Below, in pieces: positions 15,756 through 23,491 of a DNA stretch of 64,000 nt. Source of the DNA: Akkermansia muciniphila (GTDB lineage Bacteria; Verrucomicrobiota; Verrucomicrobiia; Limisphaerales; SXTU01); contig CAMCFN010000013.1 of the NCBI GenBank assembly GCA_945874145.1, positions 1 through 64,000 on the forward strand. The letters are read 5' to 3'. The notes under the pieces are model-generated. The model worked only from the letters and a program-made list of their open reading frames with translations. It made no database searches and was not told the DNA's origin. The translations under genes and the position numbers were made by a program. Within the stretch, counting starts at the first letter, position 1, and every line of letters begins with the position of its first letter.

Positions 15756-15924
15756 GGTTCGTGGAGCGGACTGAGGTGAGGGTGGCTCACCGCGGCGTGG
15801 GTGGCCGCACGCCTCATCCGGCCTGCAGCCACCAAATAGCGATGTTGGGTCCAAGGCGAAGGATTGATAGGCACCTTGCCGAATGGAGGGTTGCGCAGCG
15901 GGCCGCTTCCGCTTTAATTCCACC

Positions 15925-16110
15925 ATGCCGACGCTCGAACAGATTGAGAATGACGTGACGCAGTTGTCCAAGCCGGACCAGCGGTCGCTGCTGGACTGGC
16001 TGGAGGATGTCGTCGAGGACGAACGGGAGTTCACCGACGCCTTCAAGGCCAAGGTCGCGCAGGCCAAGCAGGACATCGCCGCCGGGCGTGGCCGGGTGGT
16101 CGAGCCGTGA
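15925..16110 (+). CDS. RelB-like antitoxin
   Basis: A 61-residue acidic protein, MPTLEQIENDVTQLSKPDQR onward, ending GRVVEP. Its helical, charged make-up, the central SLLDWLEDVVEDEREF and its place directly before a RelE-like toxin fit the short RelB-type or addiction-module antitoxins. These bind and neutralise the toxin and usually repress their own promoter. ATG 15925 was chosen because it starts the conserved block; the upstream frame is not conserved-looking. Its TGA overlaps the toxin GTG (GTGA at 16107), giving coupled translation. It sits immediately downstream of the nuclease-helicase. Confidence 0.7.
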   Translation: MPTLEQIENDVTQLSKPDQRSLLDWLEDVVEDEREFTDAFKAKVAQAKQDIAAGRGRVVEP

Positions 16111-16382
16111 GTTCGTGGACCGGCAAGGGGGCGGCCACGCGGGTCCATGCGCCAGGTTTTGACGCGGATTTTGGCCTGCTGCCTGAGGCCATGCGGGAGC
16201 GAATCGAGGCCAAGCTCTACGAGATGGGCCGGCGGCTGGCGGAGTTCCCCCACCATCGCATGAAAGGCTCGGAAGACTTCCGCCTGCGGGTGGGCGACTA
16301 TCGCATCATCTACGACTTCAACGTCGAGCAGAACGTCATCCACCTGTTCGCCGTGGGAAATCGCCGCGAGATTTACCGCTGA
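16107..16382 (+). CDS. RelE/ParE-type toxin
   Basis: A 91-residue protein of the RelE/ParE superfamily. RelE members cleave mRNA in the ribosome, ParE members block gyrase. The family core is plain: MKGSEDFRLRVGDYRIIYDF, then IHLFAVGNRREIYR at the very C-terminus, which is the arrangement of RelE-type mRNA interferases with a final conserved Tyr-Arg. GTG 16107 overlaps the antitoxin stop codon. RelE and ParE action cannot be separated from the sequence alone, though the basic RREIYR end favours RelE. The pair probably stabilises or supplements the neighbouring defence-type gene. Confidence 0.8.
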   Translation: MSSWTGKGAATRVHAPGFDADFGLLPEAMRERIEAKLYEMGRRLAEFPHHRMKGSEDFRLRVGDYRIIYDFNVEQNVIHLFAVGNRREIYR

Positions 16383-16501
16383 AGGGGCATCGTGCTGTTC
16401 TTCACGCCGTCTGGTCCGGCTTGTTTCCTCGGAGGACAACCAGTGGTGGCTTGAGCGGCGGCAGCGGACGGCTATCGTCCGGGCCACGCATGATTGCTCG
16501 A

Positions 16502-18307
16502 ATGAAAACTGCCGTTGCCCTCGCCCCGCTTGGTCTGCTGCTCGTCGGCTCGCTGGCCGCCGCGCCGTTTCCCGTCCCCACGATTGACCTCGCCGCCGAG
16601 AAGCAGCGGCAAGTCATTGTGGACCGCGAGGCCGGCCAGTATCTCGGCCACCCGACCACCGTGTTGCTCGAAGACGGCAAGACGATGCTCATCGTGTATC
16701 CGAAGGGGCACGGCAAGGGCGGCCTCGTTCACAAACGCAGCACCGACGGCGGCCTGACGTGGAGCGACCGCCTGCCCACACCCGCGAGCTGGGCCACGAG
16801 CAAGGAAGTCCCCACGCTGCACCGCGTCGTGGACGCCGCCGGCAAGAAGCGGCTCATCATGTGGAGCGGCCTTTACCCGGCGCGGCTTGCGGTGAGCGAG
16901 GACGATGGCAAGACTTGGAGCGAGTTGAAGCAGGTCGGTGACTGGGGCGGCATCGTGGTCATGGGCTTCACCGAACCGCTGAAGACCGGCGCGGGTCATT
17001 ACCTCGCGATGTTCCACGACGACGGGCGTTACTTCACCGAGAAGGCCGTGCAGAAGAAGCCCATCGAATTCAAGCTCTTCAAGACCTTCTCCCGCGACGG
17101 CGGCCTGACGTGGTCCGCGCCCGAAGCCGTGCAATACGACACCGCCGTTCACCTCTGCGAACCGGGCTTCATCCGCTCGCCCGACGGGAAGGAAATCGCC
17201 GTGCTGCTCCGCGAGAACTCCCGCACCAAGAACTCCCACCTCATCTTCAGCCGCGACGAAGGCCAGACCTGGACCGCCCCGCGCGAAATGTCCGACTCCC
17301 TCAACGGCGACCGCCACACCGGCAAGTATCTGCCCGATGGCCGGCTCTTCATCTCCTTCCGCAGCCTCGCCCCACGCGGCAAGGAGACGCCCTTCCCCGG
17401 CGATTGGGTCGCGTGGGTGGGCCGCTACGACGACCTCGCCACGGGCAAGCCCGGCCAATATCACGTTCGCCTCATGGACAACACCAAAGGCTCCGACTGC
17501 GCCTATCCCGGCGTCGAAGTCCTGCCTGAGGCGACCGTCGTCACCACCACCTACGGCCACTGGACCACCAACGAAGCCCCTTACATCGTGAGCGTCCGCC
17601 TCAAGCTCGCCGAGCTGGACGCGAAGGCGAAGGCCGCGCCCAAGCCCGCCGCGAAGTCTTCCGCCGCCACCGAGTCCGACCCGCGCCTGCACGCGGACGG
17701 CGCGGGTTGGCGCTTGGACAAGGCCACGCGCACCGACCCGAAGCGCCCGCGGGTGCTGCTCATGGGCGACTCCATTCTCAACGGCTACCTCGCCGGCACC
17801 GTGAAGGCGCTCGATGGGCAGGCTTACGTGGACGCGTGGGTGAACCCGTTCGCGCAGTCCTCCTATCGCCTGCACGAGATGCTCGCTGAAGTCCTCGCGC
17901 AAGGCCCCTACGACATCGTCCACGTCAACATGGGACTGCACGGCTGGCAGAAGGGCCGCATTCCCGACGGTCAGTTCGAACCACTCACGCGTAAGCTCGT
18001 CGAGACGATTCGCGCGAAGGCGCCGAACGCCACCTTCATTTGGGCCAGCAGCACGCCCGTCACCACCAAGGGCAAGCCCGGCGCACTCGACGCGGAAATC
18101 AACCCCATCATCGTCGAGCACAACCGCCTCGCCGCGAAGGTCATGGCCGAGGCGAAAGTCCCCGTGAACGACCTCTACGCGGTGGTGTCGTCGCGACTCG
18201 AACTGGCGCGCGGCGACCAGTTCCACTGGAAGCCCGAGGGCACCGCGCTGCTGAAAGACGCCGTGGTGGCCACGTTGCTGCGCGAACTGAAAGCCCAGAG
18301 CCGCTGA
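16502..18307 (+). CDS. Secreted two-domain enzyme: sialidase plus SGNH esterase
   Basis: A 601-residue exported fusion. The signal peptide is MKTAVALAPLGLLLVGSLAA (ATG 16502; ATG 16490 is an alternative). Residues about 25-365 are a sialidase propeller with Asp boxes STDGGLTW, SEDDGKTW, SRDGGLTW and SRDEGQTW. A linker rich in Ala, Lys and Pro (around AAPKPAAKSSAATE) follows. Residues about 400-600 are an SGNH hydrolase: block I VLLMGDSILNGYL with the nucleophile serine, block III-like VNMGLHG, and DQFHWKPEG with the Asp/His pair. Sialate O-acetylesterases are SGNH enzymes, so one chain may both deacetylate and release O-acetylated sialic acid; this pairing is inferred. The stop shares a base with the epimerase ATG. 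Four genes from here to 22843 are translationally coupled. Confidence 0.8.
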   Translation: MKTAVALAPLGLLLVGSLAAAPFPVPTIDLAAEKQRQVIVDREAGQYLGHPTTVLLEDGKTMLIVYPKGHGKGGLVHKRSTDGGLTWSDRLPTPASWATSKEVPTLHRVVDAAGKKRLIMWSGLYPARLAVSEDDGKTWSELKQVGDWGGIVVMGFTEPLKTGAGHYLAMFHDDGRYFTEKAVQKKPIEFKLFKTFSRDGGLTWSAPEAVQYDTAVHLCEPGFIRSPDGKEIAVLLRENSRTKNSHLIFSRDEGQTWTAPREMSDSLNGDRHTGKYLPDGRLFISFRSLAPRGKETPFPGDWVAWVGRYDDLATGKPGQYHVRLMDNTKGSDCAYPGVEVLPEATVVTTTYGHWTTNEAPYIVSVRLKLAELDAKAKAAPKPAAKSSAATESDPRLHADGAGWRLDKATRTDPKRPRVLLMGDSILNGYLAGTVKALDGQAYVDAWVNPFAQSSYRLHEMLAEVLAQGPYDIVHVNMGLHGWQKGRIPDGQFEPLTRKLVETIRAKAPNATFIWASSTPVTTKGKPGALDAEINPIIVEHNRLAAKVMAEAKVPVNDLYAVVSSRLELARGDQFHWKPEGTALLKDAVVATLLRELKAQSR

Positions 18308-19614
18308 TGGCCACTGACCTCACAAATCCCGGCAGCCGTGCTGCGTTGTCCGCACTCTACCGCGACACGCTGTTGAACGACGTGATGCCGTTCTGGCTGC
18401 GGCACGGAATGGACCGCGAGCACGGCGGCATTCTCACCTGCCTCGACCGCGACGGCAGCGTGCTGGACACGGACAAGAGCGTGTGGTTCCAAGGCCGCTC
18501 GGCGTGGATGTTTTCTCAAGTAGGTCAGTGCATCCCGCCTGACCTTCTGACTAAAGCGCCCGCTCAAGCGGAAACCGATAATCAGAGGGACGGGCGGGAC
18601 GCGCCGTCCTACATGGACGCCGCGCGGAGCTGCATCGAGTTCCTCCGCCAGCATTGCTACGCGCCCGATGGGAAAATGTTCTTCACCGTCACGCGCGAAG
18701 GCCAGCCATTGCGGATGCGGCGCTATATTTACAGTGAAAGCTTTGCCGCCATTGCGAACGCCGCGTTCGCCAAAGCCACCGGCGATTCCCGCGCCGCCGA
18801 TGACGCGGTGAAGAACTTCGCCACCTACCTCCACCACAGCTTCACGCCCGGCGTGATGCCGCCGAAGTTCGAGGCGACGCGGCCCAGCAAAGGGATCGGC
18901 CCGCACATGATTGGCATCGCCACGGCGCAGGAACTGCGCGCAAACCTTGGCAATGTGACCGTGAGCGGGCGCACTTGCACAGAGTGGATTGACCGGAGCA
19001 TCGCGGAGATTGGGCGGGACTTTCTGAAACCCGAGCATCGCGCGCTGCTGGAGTGCGTCGCGCCAGACGGCAGCGTGATTGACCACCACGACGGGCGCAC
19101 GCTGAACCCCGGACACGCGCTGGAGTGCGCGTGGTTCGTGATGCACGAGGGCGAACTGCGGGGGGACAGGAAGCTCATCCAGCTCGGCGCAACCATCCTC
19201 GACTGGATGTGGGCGCGCGGCTGGGACGCGGAGCACGGCGGGCTGCTCTACTTCACGGACCTCCTTGGCAAGCCGGTGCAGGAATACTGGCACGACATGA
19301 AGTTTTGGTGGCCGCACAACGAAGCCATCATCGCGACCTTGCTAGCTTGGGAACTCACCGGCGAGCCACGCTTCGCGGAGATGCACCGACTCGTCCACGA
19401 CTGGAGCTTCGCGCATTTCCCCGACGCCGCTCACGGCGAGTGGTTCGGCTACCTGCACCGCGATGGCCGCATTTCCTCGCATGCGAAGGGCACGCTCTAC
19501 AAAGGCCCGTTCCACCTGCCCCGGATGCTCTGGTATTGCTGGCAAAAGCTGGCGGCTCGCGAACCAGTGAAGGTTGAATCCCCGCCGCTGTCGGCCAGTC
19601 GGCTATTGGCATGA
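18307..19614 (+). CDS. N-acylglucosamine 2-epimerase (AGE family) with in-frame repeat insertion
   Basis: An (alpha/alpha)6-barrel epimerase of 435 residues that would convert N-acetylmannosamine to N-acetylglucosamine, the step after the aldolase. Family blocks include WFQGRSAWMFS, RRYIYSESFAAIANAAFAKA, NPGHALECAWFVMHEGEL and KFWWPHNEAIIATLLAWELT, with the usual active-site Arg, His and Glu positions. There is no signal peptide, so it is cytoplasmic. Between WMFSQV and YMDAARSCIEFL, where homologues have about 10 residues, there are about 30 residues encoded by a 93-base palindromic element (18520-18612) that keeps the frame. It falls in a surface loop between barrel helices, so activity could survive. 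ATG 18307 overlaps the upstream TGA by one base. Confidence 0.8.
   Translation: MATDLTNPGSRAALSALYRDTLLNDVMPFWLRHGMDREHGGILTCLDRDGSVLDTDKSVWFQGRSAWMFSQVGQCIPPDLLTKAPAQAETDNQRDGRDAPSYMDAARSCIEFLRQHCYAPDGKMFFTVTREGQPLRMRRYIYSESFAAIANAAFAKATGDSRAADDAVKNFATYLHHSFTPGVMPPKFEATRPSKGIGPHMIGIATAQELRANLGNVTVSGRTCTEWIDRSIAEIGRDFLKPEHRALLECVAPDGSVIDHHDGRTLNPGHALECAWFVMHEGELRGDRKLIQLGATILDWMWARGWDAEHGGLLYFTDLLGKPVQEYWHDMKFWWPHNEAIIATLLAWELTGEPRFAEMHRLVHDWSFAHFPDAAHGEWFGYLHRDGRISSHAKGTLYKGPFHLPRMLWYCWQKLAAREPVKVESPPLSASRLLA
18520..18612 (+). repeat. Palindromic element, family C, inserted in frame in the epimerase gene
   Basis: The first 30 bases (from GTAGGTCAGTGCATCCC) and the reverse complement of the last 30 (ending GCGCCGTCCTAC) agree at 22 of 30 positions. 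The centre is a 33-base spacer containing GCGCCCGCTCAAGCGG. Its length keeps the reading frame. The left arm recurs at 3175-3198. Confidence 0.65.
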
Positions 19615-21938
19615 AAACCCTGCTCCTCCTGGTTGGCTTTCTAATCGCCGCAACCGGCCTGAAAGCCCAGCCAGCCGCCGTCAGCTTCGATACCCGTTCC
19701 GCGAAGAGCGGCGGGTGGTCCGCGCCGGCAACATGGGCCAACGGTCGCGCGCCCAAGGCCGGCGACCGCGTGCAGGTCCGCGCGGGGCACACGGTGCTGT
19801 ATGACGTGGTGAGCACGGATGCCGTCCGCATGATTCACGTCGCGGGCACGCTGGCGTTCAGCCGCGAGAAGTCCACGCGGCTGGAGGTCGGCCTCATCAA
19901 GATCGAGCCGGGCGAAACCACGACGGAGGACGGCTTCGACTGCCACGCGGAGGCGCCGAGCGTGGCGCAGGCTGGTTCGCTGCCGGTGTTGGAGATTGGC
20001 TCGGCGGAGCGGCCTATTCCCGCTGGCGTCACGGCGCTCATTCGCCTCGTCCACTTTGAGGGCATGAACAAGGAAACGTTGCCCGCTATCATCAACTGCG
20101 GCGGCCGCTGGGATACGCACGGCGCACCGATGAACCGCACCTGGCTCAAGCTCGGTGCGTCGGTGAAGGCCGGCGAATCCTCGGTGAAGCTCTCTGCTCC
20201 CGTCACCGGCTGGCGCGTGGGCGACAAGGTCATCGTCACCGCATCGAAAGAAAGCTACGGCGGCGGAAACACTTTCCGCCAGTCCGCCAGCAAGCCGCGC
20301 AAGGTCCAGTCTGAGGAGCGGATCATCACCACGCTGGACGGTGACCGCGTGACGATCGACCGCCCGCTCGCCTACACGCACTTGGGCGAAGGCGACTACC
20401 GCAGCGAGGTCGCGAACTTGTCCCGCAACGTCACCATCGAGTCCGCCAAACCCGGCGGCGTGCGCGGGCACACGATGTTCCACCGCGACAGCACCGGCGG
20501 CATCAGCTACGCGGAGTTCCGCCACCTCGGGAAGGAAGGCGTGCTCGGCAAATACGCCATCCACTTCCACCTCGTGCGCGACTCCATGCGCGGCAGCGGC
20601 GTGCTCGGCGCGAGCATTTGGGATTCGCACAACCGCTGGCTCACCATCCACGGCACGGACTTCCTCGTGGTGCGCGATTGCGTGGGCTACCAGTCCGTTG
20701 GCCACGGCTATTTCCTCGAGGACGCGACGGAGCAATACAACTTGCTCGACCGCAATCTCGCGGTGCAGGTGTATCGCGGGCGCAAGTTGCCCAAGCAGGT
20801 GTTGCCCTTTGACCCGAATGACGGCGCGGGCTTTTGGTGGGCGAACGGCCGCAACTCCTTCACCCGAAACGTCGCGTGCGAGAACGACGAATACGGCTAC
20901 CGCTTCGAGGTCGCCAAGCGCGGTAACTTCAGCCCGGAACTGAACACGCTTCAGCCCAGCGGCGAGCGCGAGCGGGTGGACGTGCGGAAAATTCCCTTCC
21001 TGCGCTTCGAGGACAACGAGTCGCACAGCGAGGGGCTTTACAGCTTCAACTTCGGCGACGATGTGAACGGCTCGGTGGGCGGTGACCGCACGCATCCGTT
21101 CATCGCGCGGAACTTGCGCGCGTGGGAGACGCACTATGTGATGCGTCCGAACCTATCGCACTTCCTCCTCGACGGCCTCACGGTGAGCAACGGCGTCTAT
21201 GGCGTTTATCACCCGGATTACGACGCGCACGTCTATCGCAACATCAGCTTCACGCAGGTTGGCTCGGAGCCCATCAACCGCGGCCACGACGACGAGAGCA
21301 TCCAGCACGGCGACTTCACCTTCGACAACGTGCAGCTCATCAACTGCCGCTCGGGGCGTGACCCGCTCATCCAAATGGCCTGCACGTCGCCGAAGGCCGG
21401 CGTGTCCGGGCATTTCCGCAACGTGAGCTGGCCCGGCAGCGAGTCGCGCGCTGGCAAGGTCGTGGACCTCGGCGGCGGCCCGCGCAACGACAAGCTGGAG
21501 AACCCGGTGACTTACTTCTTTCACGGCTACCCGGCGGCGGGCGAGGTGACGAAGGTGGTCAGCACGAAGTTCCCGGCGGCGGCGAGTGCGGGTTTTGCGA
21601 GTGTGGAGAAGTTCACCGGCAAAGACGTGCGCGCGGCGAAGTCCGCCCCCGTCGCCTTCCCCCAACTGCTCGCGCCGGTGGACGACCTGCCGCCCGCGAC
21701 AGTCATCACCTCCGCCCGCAAGCAGGCCGACGGCAAGCTGCTCGTGCGCGGCGTGACGCACGACAACGGCGAAGTCGCGGACGTGACGGTGAACGGCCAG
21801 CGGGCGAAAATCGTGACCCAGCAAGCGGGCGTCGCGGACTGGGAACTGACCTTGCCCGCCGCGAAGGAACTGACCGCCGCCGCCCGTGACCGCGCGGGAA
21901 ACGCGGAGCGCAACGGACACAAACTTGCATTGCCATGA
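19611..21938 (+). CDS. Secreted G8-domain / right-handed beta-helix protein
   Basis: A 775-residue exported protein. Signal peptide MKTLLLLVGFLIAATGLKA. Residues about 30-150 read as a G8 domain (GGWSAPATWANGRAPKAGDR then HVAGTLAFSREKSTRL), a fold named after eight conserved glycines. A parallel beta-helix follows, with YAIHFHLVRDSMRGSGVLGA, HGTDFLVVRDCVGYQSVGHG and DGLTVSNGVYGVYHPDYDAH. This G8 plus beta-helix order is that of the CEMIP/TMEM2 hyaluronan-degrading proteins, and the IHFH motif lies where those carry conserved histidines. A role in binding or cleaving an acidic glycan such as hyaluronan is therefore plausible but unproven. The C-terminal 100 residues form a further beta-rich domain. 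Start and stop both overlap neighbours as ATGA. Confidence 0.75.
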   Translation: MKTLLLLVGFLIAATGLKAQPAAVSFDTRSAKSGGWSAPATWANGRAPKAGDRVQVRAGHTVLYDVVSTDAVRMIHVAGTLAFSREKSTRLEVGLIKIEPGETTTEDGFDCHAEAPSVAQAGSLPVLEIGSAERPIPAGVTALIRLVHFEGMNKETLPAIINCGGRWDTHGAPMNRTWLKLGASVKAGESSVKLSAPVTGWRVGDKVIVTASKESYGGGNTFRQSASKPRKVQSEERIITTLDGDRVTIDRPLAYTHLGEGDYRSEVANLSRNVTIESAKPGGVRGHTMFHRDSTGGISYAEFRHLGKEGVLGKYAIHFHLVRDSMRGSGVLGASIWDSHNRWLTIHGTDFLVVRDCVGYQSVGHGYFLEDATEQYNLLDRNLAVQVYRGRKLPKQVLPFDPNDGAGFWWANGRNSFTRNVACENDEYGYRFEVAKRGNFSPELNTLQPSGERERVDVRKIPFLRFEDNESHSEGLYSFNFGDDVNGSVGGDRTHPFIARNLRAWETHYVMRPNLSHFLLDGLTVSNGVYGVYHPDYDAHVYRNISFTQVGSEPINRGHDDESIQHGDFTFDNVQLINCRSGRDPLIQMACTSPKAGVSGHFRNVSWPGSESRAGKVVDLGGGPRNDKLENPVTYFFHGYPAAGEVTKVVSTKFPAAASAGFASVEKFTGKDVRAAKSAPVAFPQLLAPVDDLPPATVITSARKQADGKLLVRGVTHDNGEVADVTVNGQRAKIVTQQAGVADWELTLPAAKELTAAARDRAGNAERNGHKLALP

Positions 21939-22843
21939 ACCGCCGCACCTTCCTCGGCTCCGCCGTCACGTCCGTCGGTGCGCTAGCCTCGCTGGCCGCC
22001 GACTCGAATCCGCGCCGCGCGCCCGTCGTGGACACCCACACGCACTGCTTTGCCGGCAAGGCGGACGCGCGTTTTCCCTACCACCCGCGCGGGACTTACC
22101 AGCCGGACCAGCCCACCTCGCCGGAGTTTCTGCTGAGGCTGATGGACGGCGCGGGCGTGGACTTCGCCGTCGTCGTGCATCCCGAGCCGTATCAAGACGA
22201 CCACCGTTATCTCGAACACTGCCTCGCCGTCGGCAAGGGCCGGCTCAAGGGCACGCTGCTCGTCTTCTGCGACCGGCCTGGTTCGATGGAGAAACTGCCA
22301 GCGCTCGCCAAGCGCCTGCCCGTCGTGGCCGCACGCATCCATGCCTTCCAAGCTGACCGCCTGCCGCCCTTCGGCAAACCGGAACTGCGCCAGCTTTGGA
22401 AGCTCGCCAGCGACAGTGGGCTTGCGGTGCAACTCCACTTCGAGCCACGCCATGCTGCGGGATTCGAGCCGCTGATCCGTGAATTCAAGCAGACGCGCGT
22501 GATCGTGGATCATCTGGGGCGGCCCTTCCAAGGCGCACCGGGCGAGCACGACCGTGTGGTGCGCTGGGCGGATTTCCCGAACGTGGTGATGAAACTTTCC
22601 TCGCTGCCGCCAGTGGATGCGAAGGAGGCGGCCGAGCTGCCAGCGGTCATCCGCAAGCTGGCCGACGCCTACGGCGCCGAGCGCCTCATCTACGGTGGCG
22701 GCTTCGAAGAGAAGGCTACGGCGGAGAGCTACCGGCGGGAGCGCGAACGCACGGCCGCCCTGCTGGGGTTTCTCCCGCCCGAAGCCCGCGCGCGGGTGTT
22801 CGGTGGCAATGCCGCCAAGCTCTTCGGCTTCACGGCGGCCTGA
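21935..22843 (+). CDS. Tat-exported amidohydrolase-2 family TIM-barrel protein, variant active site
   Basis: A 302-residue metal-dependent hydrolase-type barrel. The N-terminus MNRRTFLGSAVTSVGALASL is a Tat signal. The metal-binding start VVDTHTHCF has the HxH motif, and a later histidine is in VIVDHLGRPFQG. In this family the last metal ligand is an Asp in a GSDWP-like motif; here the corresponding block reads ERLIYGGGFEEKATAES with no Asp, so metal use or chemistry may differ. Related family members include lactonases and decarboxylases of aromatic or sugar acids. It is the last gene of the coupled set from 16502; ATG 21935 overlaps the upstream TGA. Confidence 0.75.
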   Translation: MNRRTFLGSAVTSVGALASLAADSNPRRAPVVDTHTHCFAGKADARFPYHPRGTYQPDQPTSPEFLLRLMDGAGVDFAVVVHPEPYQDDHRYLEHCLAVGKGRLKGTLLVFCDRPGSMEKLPALAKRLPVVAARIHAFQADRLPPFGKPELRQLWKLASDSGLAVQLHFEPRHAAGFEPLIREFKQTRVIVDHLGRPFQGAPGEHDRVVRWADFPNVVMKLSSLPPVDAKEAAELPAVIRKLADAYGAERLIYGGGFEEKATAESYRRERERTAALLGFLPPEARARVFGGNAAKLFGFTAA

Positions 22844-22986
22844 GCGAGTGGCAGGGCCGTTGGCTCCAAGCCCTAAGTTTGCAAGCCCTCCCACGTCGCT
22901 GCCGACAGTTACAGGCGGTGCGGGCAACTTGCATGAAGCGCATGGCCCTAACCTGGTCTGCTCTCCGTTGAAACTATGGCTCAATT

Positions 22987-23387
22987 AAGGACGAGGCCGG
23001 AGCGTTCACTCAGCCGGGCTTCGTCAGCGATGAGTTCAGCTTCCTGGCGGCCAATGCGGCCAGCTACCGGGTAGAGGCATTGAGCTCGCCGAAGGCAAAC
23101 TGCACGTCGCTCGCCAGCTCCCCGAGGTGAAGAACTACAACGGCGACATGGAGCGGCCGCCCGACATCGGCCGCGCTGAACTCCTAGTCCCCGCCGACAC
23201 CCGCGTGTGGAAGGGCGATCGGCAGCTCAAGCTTGCCAGCATCGCTGTTGGGGATGTCAGCGTGGTCAACCTCACCGGGGAACTGCCCGGCCAGCCGTCT
23301 TGATGCACTGATATTTGGGTGGGCGCCGACACGCAGAAGCTCGCAACCGATCGGCAGGCCAAGAAATTCAAGGCTGCGAAGAAATAG
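22987..23387 (+). pseudogene. Decayed C-terminal remnant of a gene of unknown function
   Basis: Two reading frames join into one coherent peptide: KDEAGAFTQPGFVSDEFSFL, AANAASYRVEAL from 22987, then, after a one-base deletion near 23080, LAEGKLHVARQLPEVKNYNG, DMERPPDIGRAELLVPADTR and VNLTGELPGQPS. A TGA at 23301 interrupts, after which CTDIWVGADTQKLATDRQAK runs in the same frame to TAG at 23385. The stop looks like a CGA-to-TGA change. No N-terminal part is present upstream (22844-22986 holds nothing recognisable). The wording is reminiscent of uncharacterised verrucomicrobial and planctomycetal proteins; no domain can be named. It is a dead fragment. Confidence 0.6.
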
Positions 23388-23491
23388 GCTGGCTTAGCCA
23401 AACCCTCGCGGGGCCTGAGGTCTATGACACCTTGACGTCGTCAACCAGCACCGCGCCCACACGGAGCCCCAAGCGAACCGCAGCGCCGAGC

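Noticed and set aside
16472-18226. 584-codon open frame on the minus strand
   Set aside because: It is antisense to the sialidase-SGNH fusion. The peptide is rich in Arg, Val, Gly and Ala with no family motif.
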